A DNA stretch of 64,000 nucleotides, taken from Candidatus Methylophosphatis haderslevensis. GTDB lineage: Bacteria > Pseudomonadota > Gammaproteobacteria > Burkholderiales > Rhodocyclaceae. This document shows, piece by piece, positions 19,435 through 29,377 of this stretch (position 1 is the first letter of the stretch; each line of letters opens with the position of its first letter). A model generated the notes under the pieces. The model saw only the letters and a list, made by a program, of their open reading frames with translations, had not been told where the DNA came from and ran no database searches. The position numbers and the translations under genes were made by a program. The stretch lies in assembly GCA_016711925.1 (NCBI GenBank), contig JADJSA010000001.1, positions 806,001-870,000 on the forward strand, written 5' to 3'.

Positions 19435-20358
19435 TCAGGCGGCGGCTCTGGCCGGTTTGCGTGGCCGCGGCGCGACGTGGCCGGAGAACAGGCTGGCGGC
19501 GACGATCATTGCGCCGCCGATCCATTCCTGCATGCCCATGCGCTCGCCGGCCAGCAGCCACGACGAGAGCGCCGCAACTACCAGTTCGAAGAGGAAGATG
19601 ACGATCGCCTGATTGGCCGGGGTGTGGGTCAGGCCGAATTGCACGATCAGGTTGATCGCCAGCAGCACCAGCCCGACCGCGACGATGATCGCCCAGGCCG
19701 TGCCCGGCACCGGTCCGGGCGCCGGCGGCGGCGCTACGCCGGTTGCGATCAGGATCGCGCCGAGCACCATCGCGCCGAGAAACACGGCCAGGCACTTGGC
19801 GTCGATCGGCAGCTCGGAAGTCTTGCGGATCAACACGTTGGAGAGCGCAAACAGGGCGCCGGCAACCAGCCCGATCCATTCGGCGCGGGCAGCCGGCCAG
19901 GGCGCGCCGAGTTCCGGCCGCCACAACATGACGGCCGCCCCGGCCAGCGACAGGCCGATCAATCCGGCCCCGGCCAGGCCGAGGCGCTCGCCCAGGAACA
20001 GCCGCGAGAACAGCACCGTCCATAGCGGCGAGAGGTAAAACAGCAGCAGCACCCGCATCACCTCGCCGTCGAGCGTGCCGAGGACGTAGCCGAGGTTGCA
20101 GCCGCCGGCCGACAGGCCGATCAGCACCAGCCACCACGACGCGTCGACGCCGCGCCAGCCGCGCCGCCAGAGGAAGGGTACGAGACCGGCGGCGAAGGCG
20201 ACCGAATAGGTCAGTACCGTGCCCCGCACGCCATCCACGCCGGCAGCGGCCAGCACCCGGTAGGGGTACCACATGAGGCCCCAGACGGTGGCGCCGGCGA
20301 TCAGCGCGGCATAGGCGGCAGGTAGCGGCGCCGCGGCGTCGCCGGTGTTGGTGCTCAA
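19435..20358 (-). CDS. EamA/DMT-superfamily transporter
   Basis: A 307-residue inner-membrane protein with ten hydrophobic helices in two EamA repeats. The first repeat starts AALIAGATVWGLMWYPYRVL and the second WIGLVAGALFALSNVLIRKT. The second ends with the conserved LFELVVAALSSWLLAGERMG, the proline/glutamate-containing helix of drug/metabolite exporters. Substrates of this family are usually amino acids or metabolites; none can be assigned. It is divergent from dapC with about 80 bp between the starts. The basic tail RPRKPARAAA is cytoplasmic. Confidence 0.87.
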   Translation of the reverse strand: MSTNTGDAAAPLPAAYAALIAGATVWGLMWYPYRVLAAAGVDGVRGTVLTYSVAFAAGLVPFLWRRGWRGVDASWWLVLIGLSAGGCNLGYVLGTLDGEVMRVLLLFYLSPLWTVLFSRLFLGERLGLAGAGLIGLSLAGAAVMLWRPELGAPWPAARAEWIGLVAGALFALSNVLIRKTSELPIDAKCLAVFLGAMVLGAILIATGVAPPPAPGPVPGTAWAIIVAVGLVLLAINLIVQFGLTHTPANQAIVIFLFELVVAALSSWLLAGERMGMQEWIGGAMIVAASLFSGHVAPRPRKPARAAA

Positions 20359-20439
20359 GCGTGAAGTACCTTATGATTCAACACTTTTGGCAGATTCGTG
20401 CAGAAACTGCCGCAAGCGCACCCCGGCACGGAACCGTCG

Positions 20440-21645
20440 ATGAACCCGAATCTTTCCAAGCTGCAGCCCTATCCGTTCGAGAAACTGCGCCGCCTGTTCG
20501 CGGGCGCCACACCGCCGGCGAACCTGGCGCCGGTGCGCCTGTCGATCGGCGAGCCGCAACACACCACGCCGGGATTCATCAAGGACGCGCTGACTGCGGC
20601 GCTCGGCGGGCTGGCGAATTATCCCACCACCCATGGCAGCGACAGCCTGCGCGAAACCATCGCGGCATGGATCGGCCGCCGCTACGGCGTGCCGGCGCCC
20701 GACCCCGCGACCCAGGTGCTGCCGGTGACCGGCTCGCGCGAGGCGCTGTTCGCGCTGGCGCAATGCGTGATCGACGGCTCGCGTCCCGCTGCGCTCGTCC
20801 TGTGTCCAAATCCGTTCTACCAGATCTACGAGGGCGCGGCCTACCTCGCGGGGGCGACGCCGGTGTTCGTCAACCAGGAGGCACGGAATGGCTTCGCCTG
20901 CGACTATGCGTCGATAGCGGCATCGACCTGGGAGTGCGTGCAACTGGTCTATGTGTGCACGCCGGGCAACCCGACCGGCAACGTGATGACGCTCGACCAG
21001 TGGCGCGAACTGTTCGAACTGTCGGACCGCCACGGCTTCACCATCGCGGCCGACGAGTGCTATTCCGAACTGTACTTCGACGAGGCCGCCCCGCCGCTGG
21101 GCGCGCTGCAGGCCGCGCATCGACTCGGCCGCGGCGACTACCGGCGGCTGATCGCGATTTCCAGCCTGTCCAAGCGCTCCAACGTGCCGGGCATGCGCTC
21201 GGGCTTCGTCGCCGGCGATGCGGCGATCCTCAAGCAGTTCCTGCTCTACCGCACCTACCACGGCTGCGCGATGAACCCGGCGGTGCAGGCGGCGAGCCAG
21301 GCAGCCTGGTCGGACGAGGCGCACGTGGCCGACAACCGCCGCCAGTACCGGGAGAAGTTCGCGCAAGTGACGCCGATTGTTGCGGCGCACCTGCAGACCG
21401 CGCAACCGGACGCCGGCTTCTACCTTTGGGCGGCGGTCGATAAATTGACGCAAATCGGCGACGCGGAGTTCGCCCGCCGCCTCTACGCTGAATATAATGT
21501 TTCGGTTCTTCCCGGCAGCTATCTGGCCCGCGAAGCAGGCGGCAGCAACCCCGGTGCGGGCTATGTGCGCATCGCGCTGGTCGCCCCGCTGGCCGATTGC
21601 CTGGAGGCCGCGCAGCGCATCGCCGCATTTTGCAAGCAACTTTGA
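20440..21645 (+). CDS. dapC: Succinyldiaminopimelate transaminase
   Basis: A 401-residue class I/II PLP aminotransferase. It transfers an amino group from glutamate to N-succinyl-2-amino-6-oxopimelate in the lysine and peptidoglycan pathway. The PLP lysine is Lys245 in ISSLSKRSNVPGMRSGF; NPTG at 177-180, ADECYSELYF and GEPQHTTP complete the fold. The start at ATG 20440 gives the typical MNPNLSKLQPYPFEKLRRLF N-terminus; the frame stays open to a GTG at 20398, which is less likely. It is followed 11 bp later by dapD, and dapE lies beyond pilU, so the identification as DapC is well supported by context. Confidence 0.92.
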   Translation: MNPNLSKLQPYPFEKLRRLFAGATPPANLAPVRLSIGEPQHTTPGFIKDALTAALGGLANYPTTHGSDSLRETIAAWIGRRYGVPAPDPATQVLPVTGSREALFALAQCVIDGSRPAALVLCPNPFYQIYEGAAYLAGATPVFVNQEARNGFACDYASIAASTWECVQLVYVCTPGNPTGNVMTLDQWRELFELSDRHGFTIAADECYSELYFDEAAPPLGALQAAHRLGRGDYRRLIAISSLSKRSNVPGMRSGFVAGDAAILKQFLLYRTYHGCAMNPAVQAASQAAWSDEAHVADNRRQYREKFAQVTPIVAAHLQTAQPDAGFYLWAAVDKLTQIGDAEFARRLYAEYNVSVLPGSYLAREAGGSNPGAGYVRIALVAPLADCLEAAQRIAAFCKQL

Positions 21646-21656
21646 TCGGACCCGAC

Positions 21657-22475
21657 ATGCAGGAATATCAGAACATCATCGAACAGGCCTGGGAAGACCG
21701 CGCGAGCCTCTCGCCCGGCAAGGCTCCGGCGAAAATCGGCCAAGCGGTCGAGTTCGCCATCGACCAGCTCGACAGCGGCAAACTGCGCGTGGCCGAGAAG
21801 ATCGACGGCCAGTGGGTCACGCACCAGTGGCTGAAGAAGGCGGTGCTGCTGTCGTTCCGGCTCAACGACAACGTGCTGATGGAAGGCGGCCAGACGCGCT
21901 ATTTCGACAAGGTGCCGTCGAAGTTCGCCGCTTACGACCGCGAGCAGTTCGAGCGCGGCGGTTTCCGCGTGGTGCCGCCCGCCGCAGCGCGGCGCGGCGC
22001 CTACATCGCGCGCAACGTGGTGCTGATGCCCTCGTTCGTCAATATCGGCGCCCGGGTCGACGAAGGCTCGATGGTGGACACCTGGGTGACGGTGGGCTCC
22101 TGCGCGCAGATCGGCAAGAACGTCCATCTGTCGGGCGGAGTCGGCATCGGCGGGGTGCTCGAGCCGCTGCAGGCCAATCCGACCATCATCGAGGACAACT
22201 GCTTCATCGGCGCGCGCTCCGAAGTAGTCGAAGGCGTGATCGTCGAGGAAAACTCGGTGGTTTCGATGGGCGTCTACATCAGCCAGAGCACGCGCATCTA
22301 CGACCGGGCCACCGGCGAAGTGACTTTCGGCCGCATTCCGGCCGGGTCGGTCGTGGTATCCGGAAATTTGCCCTCGGCCGACGGCAAGTTCAGCCTTTAT
22401 TGTGCCGTTATCGTCAAGCGGGTTGACGCGCAGACGCGCGCCAAGGTCGCGATCAACGATCTGCTGCGTGACTGA
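21657..22475 (+). CDS. dapD: Tetrahydrodipicolinate N-succinyltransferase
   Basis: A 272-residue cytoplasmic enzyme that succinylates tetrahydrodipicolinate using succinyl-CoA, the committed step of the succinylase branch of lysine/DAP synthesis. The N-terminal helical domain (MQEYQNIIEQAWEDRASLSP) is followed by left-handed beta-helix hexapeptide repeats (ARRGAYIARNVVLMPSFVNI; VGIGGVLEPLQANPTIIEDN). Length and motifs are as in E. coli DapD (274). It starts 11 bp after dapC; translational coupling is likely. Confidence 0.95.
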   Translation: MQEYQNIIEQAWEDRASLSPGKAPAKIGQAVEFAIDQLDSGKLRVAEKIDGQWVTHQWLKKAVLLSFRLNDNVLMEGGQTRYFDKVPSKFAAYDREQFERGGFRVVPPAAARRGAYIARNVVLMPSFVNIGARVDEGSMVDTWVTVGSCAQIGKNVHLSGGVGIGGVLEPLQANPTIIEDNCFIGARSEVVEGVIVEENSVVSMGVYISQSTRIYDRATGEVTFGRIPAGSVVVSGNLPSADGKFSLYCAVIVKRVDAQTRAKVAINDLLRD

Positions 22476-22537
22476 GACTGTGCCGTCCTGCGCGGCCAGG
22501 CCGCAGCGAACGATGACGGCAAGATGGAGATGACAGC

Positions 22538-23719
22538 ATGATCGTCGATAAGCTGTTCCAGTTGATGGCGGAAAAGCGCGCCTCGGACATTTACGTCTCG
22601 GCCGGCGCGCCGATCCACATCAAGATCGAAGGCACCACCGTACCGATCAACGCGCAGGTCATGGACCCGTCGCTGATCCAGCGCATGGCCTACGAGATGA
22701 TGGCGCCGGAGCAGATCGAACGCTTCGAGCAGACCAAAGAGATGAACCTCTCCTTCGGCCGCAGCGACGTCGGCAACTTCCGCGTCAATGTGTTCTGGCA
22801 GCGCGGCTCGATCGCGATCGTGGTGCGCTTCATCCAGGGCAACATTCCGGCCATCGACTCGCTCGGCCTGCCGCCGGTGCTGTCGGATCTGATCATGGAA
22901 AAACGCGGCCTGATCCTGGTGGTCGGCGCCACCGGTTCGGGCAAGTCGACCACCATGGCCTCGATGCTCGACCATCGCAACATCAACCGCGCCGGCCACA
23001 TCCTGACCGTCGAAGACCCGATCGAATACCTGTTCCGCCACCGCAAATCGGTGGTCAATCAGCGTGAAATCGGCATGGATACGAGCAGTTGGGAGAACGC
23101 GCTGAAGAACGCCATGCGCCAGGCGCCCGACTGCATCCTGATCGGCGAAATCCGCGACCGCGAAACCATGCAGGCCGCGCTGGCCTACGCCCAGACCGGC
23201 CACCTGTGCCTCGCCACGCTGCACGCCAACAACGCTTACCACGCGATGAACCGCATCATCAACTTCTTCGCCATCGAGAACCGGCCGCTGCTGTTCCTCG
23301 ACCTCTCGGTCAGCCTGAAGGCAATCATCTCGCAGCGCCTGGTGAAAAAGCCCGACGGCATGCGCACCCCGGCGGTCGAGATCCTGCTCAACACACGGCA
23401 TATCCATGAGTTGATCGAGCGCGGCGAAATCAACTCGATCAAGGAGGCGATGGAACAGTCGATGGCCCCTGGCTCGCAGACTTTCGAACAGGATTTGTTC
23501 CGCCTCTACCGCGAAAACGTCATCACGCTCGACGAGGCGCTCGCCAATGCCGACTCGCCGACCAACCTGTCTTGGCTGATCAACAACTCGCAGTTCGGCG
23601 CCAGTTCCGGCCAGGACAATCCGAAGCAGGTTTCCAACATCGATTTCGATGTGGCGGACGAGAACGGCGCTTCCTTCACCGAATTCTCGCTGCACATGGA
23701 CGATGCGGTGGCAAGCTGA
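22538..23719 (+). CDS. pilU: Type IV pilus retraction ATPase, PilU type
   Basis: A 393-residue hexameric ATPase of the PilT/PilU family, acting at the cytoplasmic base of type IV pili. Walker A GATGSGKST is at about 130-138, the Asp box TVEDPIEYLF follows, Walker B is in DCILIGEIRDRETMQ, and the His box in GHLCLATLHANNAYHA. The length and the extended C-terminus (NLSWLINNS then an acidic tail) fit PilU better than PilT (about 345). PilU supports PilT-driven retraction. No other pilus gene is close; a pilU between dapD and dapE is, to my knowledge, seen in Rhodocyclales-type betaproteobacteria. Confidence 0.87.
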   Translation: MIVDKLFQLMAEKRASDIYVSAGAPIHIKIEGTTVPINAQVMDPSLIQRMAYEMMAPEQIERFEQTKEMNLSFGRSDVGNFRVNVFWQRGSIAIVVRFIQGNIPAIDSLGLPPVLSDLIMEKRGLILVVGATGSGKSTTMASMLDHRNINRAGHILTVEDPIEYLFRHRKSVVNQREIGMDTSSWENALKNAMRQAPDCILIGEIRDRETMQAALAYAQTGHLCLATLHANNAYHAMNRIINFFAIENRPLLFLDLSVSLKAIISQRLVKKPDGMRTPAVEILLNTRHIHELIERGEINSIKEAMEQSMAPGSQTFEQDLFRLYRENVITLDEALANADSPTNLSWLINNSQFGASSGQDNPKQVSNIDFDVADENGASFTEFSLHMDDAVAS

Positions 23720-23797
23720 GTCCGTTGCCCGCCGCACCGGCCCTTTGCCAGCCACGCCGGATGAGTCTTCCGCGGCTGGCCGTGCCATATCGTACTC

Positions 23798-24940
23798 ATG
23801 TCTGAGTCAGAAACACTCGCCCTCGCCCGCGCGCTGATCGCGCGGCCCTCGGTTACGCCGGACGATGCCGGCTGCCTGGAACTGATCGGCGGGCGCCTGG
23901 CGGCAATCGGCTTCACGCTCGAGCGAATCGACGTGGCCGGCGTTTCGAACCTGTGGGCGCGCCGCGGCACATCCCGGCCCGTGGTCTGCCTGGCTGGCCA
24001 TACCGATGTGGTGCCGACCGGCCCGCGCGAGCGCTGGACCAGCGATCCGTTCCAGCCCGAGTTTCGCGCCGGCCGCCTGTTCGGCCGCGGCGCCGCCGAC
24101 ATGAAGAGTTCGTTGGCGGCGTTCGTCACCGCGGTCGAGCGCTTTGTCAGCGCGCATCCGGATCACGGCGGCTCGATCGCCCTGCTCCTGACGTCGGACG
24201 AGGAAGGCGACTCGATACATGGCACGATCGAGGTCTGCCGGGCGCTGGCGGCGCGCGGCGAGGCCATCGACTTCTGCATTGTCGGCGAGCCGACCTCGGT
24301 AAGCCGGCTCGGCGACATGATCAAGAACGGCCGTCGCGGTTCGCTCACCGGCAAACTGACAGTAAAGGGCGTGCAGGGGCACGTCGCGTACCCGCATCTG
24401 GCAAAGAATCCGATCCATCTCATGGCCCCGGCGCTGGCGGAACTGGTCGCAACCGAATGGGATGCGGGCGACGAGCATTTTCCGCCGACCACCTGGCAGG
24501 TTTCCAACGTGCAGGCCGGCACCGGTGCCGGCAATGTGATACCCGGCAGCGCCGAGATTCAGTTCAATTTTCGTTTCGCCGCCTCCAACGCGCCAGAGGC
24601 ACTGACCACGCGCGTGCAAGAGGTCCTCGAGCGTCACGGCCTCGACTACGATCTCCAATGGACGCTCGGCGGCAAGCCCTATCTGACCGCGCCCGGTAGC
24701 CTGGTGCAGGCGATGGCGGCGGCGATCCGCGACACCCTGGATGTCGAACCTGAATTGTCGACGACCGGCGGCACCTCGGACGGACGCTTCATTGCCGAGA
24801 TTTGCCCGCAGGTGGTCGAGTTCGGACCGGTCAACGCGAGCATTCACAAGATCGACGAGTGTATAGAGGTCGCCGACATCGAACCGCTCTCGCGTTGCTA
24901 CCAGCGAACGATCGAGAATCTGTTGCTCGACTCCGCCTGA
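23798..24940 (+). CDS. dapE: Succinyl-diaminopimelate desuccinylase
   Basis: A 380-residue zinc M20-family amidohydrolase that releases succinate from N-succinyl-L,L-diaminopimelate. The metal ligands are visible: His68 in LAGHTDVVPTG, Asp101 in GRGAADMKSSLAAF, Glu135-Glu136 in TSDEEGDSIHGT, later Glu in CIVGEPTS and His in GPVNASIHKIDE. These match the residues known in H. influenzae DapE (H67, D100, E134, E135). Its stop shares a base with the prmB start (TGATG), so the two are translationally coupled. It completes the dapC-dapD-dapE set in this window. Confidence 0.95.
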   Translation: MSESETLALARALIARPSVTPDDAGCLELIGGRLAAIGFTLERIDVAGVSNLWARRGTSRPVVCLAGHTDVVPTGPRERWTSDPFQPEFRAGRLFGRGAADMKSSLAAFVTAVERFVSAHPDHGGSIALLLTSDEEGDSIHGTIEVCRALAARGEAIDFCIVGEPTSVSRLGDMIKNGRRGSLTGKLTVKGVQGHVAYPHLAKNPIHLMAPALAELVATEWDAGDEHFPPTTWQVSNVQAGTGAGNVIPGSAEIQFNFRFAASNAPEALTTRVQEVLERHGLDYDLQWTLGGKPYLTAPGSLVQAMAAAIRDTLDVEPELSTTGGTSDGRFIAEICPQVVEFGPVNASIHKIDECIEVADIEPLSRCYQRTIENLLLDSA

Positions 24941-25836
24941 TGGTCGAAGCCGACGACGCGTTGCTGACCCTGCGCGACTGGCTGCGCTATGCCGTCAGCC
25001 GGTTTACAGCCGGCGGGCTGTTCTTCGGCCATGGTACAACCAATGCCTTTGACGAGGCGGTCTGGCTGGTCCTGCATACGCTGCACCTGCCGCACGACCG
25101 CCTCGAACCGTTCCTCGATGCCAGACTGACCGGGGACGAACGGATCGCGCTTCGGCGAGTCATCGACCGCCGCGTCAACGAGCGATTGCCGGCGGCCTAC
25201 CTGACCCACGAGGCGTGGCTGCGCGACTACCGCTTCTACGTCGATCAGCGGGTGATCGTGCCGAGATCCTACTTCGCCGACCTGATATTCGACGACGTGT
25301 TTGCAGCGTGGCTACCCGACCGGGAGGCGGTCGACAACGCCCTCGACATGTGTACCGGATCGGGCTGCCTGGCGGTTCTGCTTGCCGATGCCTACCCGAA
25401 TGCCGCCGTCGATGCGGTCGATGTGAGCGCGGACGCGCTCGACGTGGCTCGACGCAACATCGGCGAGCACGGGCTGGACCGGCGGATTCGCCTGGTGGCC
25501 TCCGATCTGTTTGCCGGGCTCGCCGGCCGCCGCTATGACGTTATAATATCCAATCCACCCTACGTCGGCGCCGCGGCCATCAACGCGCTGCCGCCCGAGT
25601 ACCGCCACGAACCCATGCTTGCGCTGGCTGCGGGCAGCGACGGACTGGGCATCGTGAGGCGGCTGCTCGCCGAGGCCGGCGGATACCTTGCGCCGGACGG
25701 AGTGATGGCGGTCGAAGTCGGCCACAACCGCGAACTGGTCGAACTGGCTTTCCCGCACCTGCCGATGGTCTGGCTGTCGGCCGAGAGCGGCGAAGACAAG
25801 GTCTTCCTGGTAGAACGCAGCGCCCTTCCCGGATGA
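24940..25836 (+). CDS. prmB: Ribosomal protein L3 glutamine methyltransferase
   Basis: A 298-residue SAM methyltransferase that methylates a glutamine of ribosomal protein L3. The N-terminal helical region (LLTLRDWLRYAVSRF) precedes the Rossmann domain with DMCTGSGCLAVLLADAYPNA and the diagnostic NPPY in DVIISNPPYVGAAAINALP. Length and N-terminus fit PrmB rather than the release-factor enzyme PrmC (about 280, different start). The ATG at 24940 overlaps the dapE stop by one base. Confidence 0.92.
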   Translation: MVEADDALLTLRDWLRYAVSRFTAGGLFFGHGTTNAFDEAVWLVLHTLHLPHDRLEPFLDARLTGDERIALRRVIDRRVNERLPAAYLTHEAWLRDYRFYVDQRVIVPRSYFADLIFDDVFAAWLPDREAVDNALDMCTGSGCLAVLLADAYPNAAVDAVDVSADALDVARRNIGEHGLDRRIRLVASDLFAGLAGRRYDVIISNPPYVGAAAINALPPEYRHEPMLALAAGSDGLGIVRRLLAEAGGYLAPDGVMAVEVGHNRELVELAFPHLPMVWLSAESGEDKVFLVERSALPG

Positions 25837-25972
25837 CGATCGACACCTTCTGGCCCGGGCGGACTCCCGCCGGCGGCAGGCCCGCCCCAGCCATAAAGGT
25901 TGTCGGCCTCCTCTCAGCGTGCCTCGGAAGCCTTTTTTCACGCGGGCCCTCCCGCTGCCCGGCGCTGCCGCG

Positions 25973-28912
25973 ATGCCGATCCTGATCCGACAGTCGCTGC
26001 GCCTGCGGCTGATCATCGCGACCGAGGTCGTCCTGCTGACGACCGTCGCGTTGCTCACCTGGTACGGCCTGCGACTGCTCGACCAGAGCCTGCTTGGCCA
26101 ATTGCGCACCCGCATCGAGCAGTACGAGCCGCTGCTGACGGCAGCGATCGCTCCGCCGATGGCCAGCGGAAGTATCGCCGCGCTGGAAAGCGTGCTGTCG
26201 CAGATCAAGGCGGACGAGAGTTTTGTCCACCTGGTGGTCTTCGATGCGAGCGGCAGCGTTTACGCCAGTCGGGGCTGGAATCGCGCCGAGCCGCTGCCAG
26301 ACGACGACTCGCTGGACCGGCTGCCCGCGGGGGCGGCCTTCCACCATCGCGTTGCCCTGACCCACGACGGGATGAATCTGGGCAGCGTTCATTACGCCCT
26401 GTCGCTCGAGCTGCTGCACGAAGCGCGCGGCCGGCTGATCCGCGAAGGCGCGCTGATCGCCGCGGCCGGACTCGCTGCGGCGTTCCTGGCGATGCTCGCC
26501 CTCGGCTGGGCCATGACGCGGGAACTCGCAGCAATCAACGCCGGCGCGCAACAAATGGCCGGGGGAAATCTCGCCGTCCGGCTGGCGACTTCCGCCAAGG
26601 GCGAACTGGGGCAACTGGCGCACAGCCTGAACAGCCTGGCCGCAAACCTCGAGTCGCGGTTGCTCGAAGTCCGGGCCAACGAGGAACGCCTCGGCCTGGT
26701 CATTCAGGGCACATCGGATGGCATCTGGGACTGGGACCTTTTGTCCGGCCATCGCTACTACTCGCCGCGCTTTCGCGAATTGCTTGGTTATCACGACGAG
26801 AAGGCGTTCCGCCTCGCCTACTCGCACGACGACGCATTGCATCCGGATGACCTGGACCGGGTGCTTTCCGCACAAGAGTCCCACCTTGAGCAGCACCGTC
26901 CATTCGACGAGGAGTTTCGCCTGCGTTGTGCCAGCGGGGAGTTTCGCTGGTTTCGCGGCCGCGCACAGGCAGCATGGGACACGGCTGCCAAGCCCCGGCG
27001 CTTTGCCGGCTCGATTACCGACATTCACGAACACCGCATGGCGGTGCAGACGCTGCGAGAGAGCGAAGCACGTTTCCATCACATCGTCGACGGTTCGACC
27101 GACGGAGTCTGGGACTGGGATCTCGAACATGAGCGCTACCACATATCGGCGCGCATGAAGGCAATGCTCGGCTACGCCGACGACGAGCTTCCCAACGACC
27201 GGGCGAGTTTTTTCGCTGTCATGGAGCCGGACGACCGGACCCGGGTAAAGAGCGAGATCGCCCGCCATTTCGTCGAACGCAAGCCCTTCGACACGGAGTT
27301 GCGCCTGCGTCACAAGGATGGCCGCCTGCTCTGGTTCCAGGTTCGCGGCCAGGCCGTGTGGGGCGACCGCGGGGATGTCGTGCGCTTCTCCGGCGCCTGC
27401 ACCGACATCATGGCGCACAAGCAATCAGAAGAGCGGATCCGCCAGTTATTGAACGAAAAGCAGGCGCTGCTCGACAACCTGCTGGTTGGCGTTGCCCTTG
27501 TGCGGAGCGGGAAAATTGTCAGCCCCAATCGGCGGATCGAGGAACTGTTCGGTTACCGCACCAGTGAGCTTGTCGGACAGCCCGCCGCGATGCTGTTCCA
27601 CGACCGCAGCGCGTTCGATCTCGTCGAGCGCGAGGATCGGCCAACCAGCGATTCCAGCGAGATCCTCTCGCGCGAGCTTGAACTGGTCACACGCTCGGGC
27701 GAGGTGTTCTGGGGCATCGTGACCAGCCGGACCCTGAACCGCGGGACAGCAGAGGAAGGCAGCATCTGGATCTTTCTGGACAACTCGGATCGTCGCAGGG
27801 CGATCGAAGCCGTGCGCCGCGAGCGCGATTTCTCCGACGCGCTGATCAACAGCATGCCCGGCGTGTTTTATCTGGTCGATCGCGACGGCCGGTTTCTGCG
27901 CTGGAACCGGAATCTTGAACGGGTTACGGGTCACTCGGGCGACGACTTGTCGGCAATGAGCGGCTTCGACCTGTTCGCCACGCAAGACCACCCGGCGGTT
28001 CGGGAAGCCAGTTACCGCACGCTCAAGCTGGGCGAGTATCAGTGCGAACTGCCGTTGCTGCACCGAGATGGCGGCCGCATCCCGTTCCTGATGACCGGTG
28101 TCCGACTTGAGATCGAAGGCGCCACGCACATAGTCGGCATCGGCACCGATATCGCGCCGCGTCGGCACGCCGAGGATGAAATCCGCAAGCTCAACGACGA
28201 ACTTGAGGATCGGGTGCGCGCCCGCACGGCGGAACTGGCGGCGGCAAACAAGGAACTGGAATCGTTCTCGTACTCGGTATCGCACGACCTGTCGGCCCCG
28301 CTGCGCGGCATCGATGGCTTTTCGCGCATGCTGGTAGAGGATTTCGGCCCAACGCTTCCCGAGGTAGGACGCAGCTACGTCATGCGCATCCGCGCCGCAA
28401 CGCAGAAAATGCAAATGCTGATCGACGATCTGCTGCGGCTTTCCAGGGTGACGCGTGAAGAGTTGAAGCGCGAATCGGTCAACCTGAGCGCCCTGGCAGA
28501 AGAACTGTTCGACGAACTTCGTGCGGCACAGCCGGATCGCGCCGTAGCTACGCGCGTTGCGCCGGACCTGATGGTCAGCGCCGATCGCAATCTGCTGCGC
28601 ATCGCACTGTCGAACCTTTTGAACAACGCATGGAAGTTCACGTCGCGCCATGCAAACGCAACGATCGAGCTTGGCGTGTTGCGCGACGGCGAACAGGCAG
28701 TGTATTTTGTAAAGGACGATGGCGCAGGCTTCGACATGCGCTACGCTGGACGCCTGTTCGGGGCGTTTCATCGGCTGCATCGCGCCTCCGAGTTCGACGG
28801 TACCGGCATAGGTCTTGCAATCGTCAGCCGGATACTTCTGCGACACGGCGGCCGGATCTGGGCACAGGCCGAGGTCGAAAAGGGCGCTACATTCTTCTTT
28901 ACGCTGGGTTAG
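25973..28912 (+). CDS. Multi-PAS sensor histidine kinase
   Basis: A membrane kinase of about 979 residues. One helix near the N-terminus (RLRLIIATEVVLLTTVALL) and a second about 140 residues later bound a periplasmic sensor. HAMP (INAGAQQMAGGNLAVRLATS) follows, then four PAS/PAC repeats; two begin with the near-identical GTSDGIWDWDL and GSTDGVWDWDL. The transmitter has SYSVSHDLSAPLRGIDGFSR, a bacteriophytochrome-like HisKA, and an ATPase domain ending GTGIGLAIVSRILLRHGGRI. The frame is open back to a GTG at 25919; ATG 25973 gives a better membrane N-terminus. It is followed 9 bp later by its likely partner, a receiver-only regulator. Confidence 0.87.
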   Translation: MPILIRQSLRLRLIIATEVVLLTTVALLTWYGLRLLDQSLLGQLRTRIEQYEPLLTAAIAPPMASGSIAALESVLSQIKADESFVHLVVFDASGSVYASRGWNRAEPLPDDDSLDRLPAGAAFHHRVALTHDGMNLGSVHYALSLELLHEARGRLIREGALIAAAGLAAAFLAMLALGWAMTRELAAINAGAQQMAGGNLAVRLATSAKGELGQLAHSLNSLAANLESRLLEVRANEERLGLVIQGTSDGIWDWDLLSGHRYYSPRFRELLGYHDEKAFRLAYSHDDALHPDDLDRVLSAQESHLEQHRPFDEEFRLRCASGEFRWFRGRAQAAWDTAAKPRRFAGSITDIHEHRMAVQTLRESEARFHHIVDGSTDGVWDWDLEHERYHISARMKAMLGYADDELPNDRASFFAVMEPDDRTRVKSEIARHFVERKPFDTELRLRHKDGRLLWFQVRGQAVWGDRGDVVRFSGACTDIMAHKQSEERIRQLLNEKQALLDNLLVGVALVRSGKIVSPNRRIEELFGYRTSELVGQPAAMLFHDRSAFDLVEREDRPTSDSSEILSRELELVTRSGEVFWGIVTSRTLNRGTAEEGSIWIFLDNSDRRRAIEAVRRERDFSDALINSMPGVFYLVDRDGRFLRWNRNLERVTGHSGDDLSAMSGFDLFATQDHPAVREASYRTLKLGEYQCELPLLHRDGGRIPFLMTGVRLEIEGATHIVGIGTDIAPRRHAEDEIRKLNDELEDRVRARTAELAAANKELESFSYSVSHDLSAPLRGIDGFSRMLVEDFGPTLPEVGRSYVMRIRAATQKMQMLIDDLLRLSRVTREELKRESVNLSALAEELFDELRAAQPDRAVATRVAPDLMVSADRNLLRIALSNLLNNAWKFTSRHANATIELGVLRDGEQAVYFVKDDGAGFDMRYAGRLFGAFHRLHRASEFDGTGIGLAIVSRILLRHGGRIWAQAEVEKGATFFFTLG

Positions 28913-28921
28913 GAGCCCGAG

Positions 28922-29368
28922 ATGGCCACCGATAGGCCGATACTGCTGGTTGAAGACAACCCCGACGATGAAGCCCTGACGCTGCGCGCTTTCGCGAAGA
29001 ACAAGATCGCCAACCCGGTGATCGTTGCGCGCGACGGCGTCGAAGCGCTGGATTACCTGTTCGGCACAGGGGCGCATGCCGGGGGCAAACTCGGGACCAA
29101 ACCCTCCGTCGTTCTGCTGGACCTGAAGCTGCCGCGGATCGACGGTCTGGAAGTCCTCAGGCGCATACGCGCCGACAAGCAGACTCGCCTGCTTCCGGTA
29201 GTCATCCTGACCACTTCAAAGGAACAGCAGGACATCTACGAAGCCTACAGCCTGGGCGCGAACAGCTACATCCGCAAGCCGGTCGACTTCGAGAAGTTCA
29301 TCCACGCGGTCGGGCAGCTCGGCCTGTACTGGCTCAGCCTCAACGAACCGGTCGACGACCAGTTCTGA
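28922..29368 (+). CDS. Single-domain response regulator (Rcp1/CheY-like)
   Basis: A 148-residue receiver domain without output domain. It has the acidic pocket in ILLVEDNPDDEALTLRAF, the phospho-acceptor aspartate in VVLLDLKLPRIDGLEVLRRI, the threonine in VVILTTSKEQQD and the lysine in NSYIRKPVDFEKF. The NPDDE insert and longer C-terminus are typical of Rcp1-type regulators paired with phytochrome-like and PAS kinases. It starts 9 bp after the kinase gene, so the two form an operon. With no output domain it must act by protein contact or in a phosphorelay. Confidence 0.92.
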   Translation: MATDRPILLVEDNPDDEALTLRAFAKNKIANPVIVARDGVEALDYLFGTGAHAGGKLGTKPSVVLLDLKLPRIDGLEVLRRIRADKQTRLLPVVILTTSKEQQDIYEAYSLGANSYIRKPVDFEKFIHAVGQLGLYWLSLNEPVDDQF

Positions 29369-29377
29369 GAGGCGCGG

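Noticed and set aside
25580..29077. Two long minus-strand open frames (614 and 543 residues) opposite prmB and the multi-PAS kinase
   Set aside because: They mirror the codon periodicity of the sense genes and have no start signals or recognisable domains.
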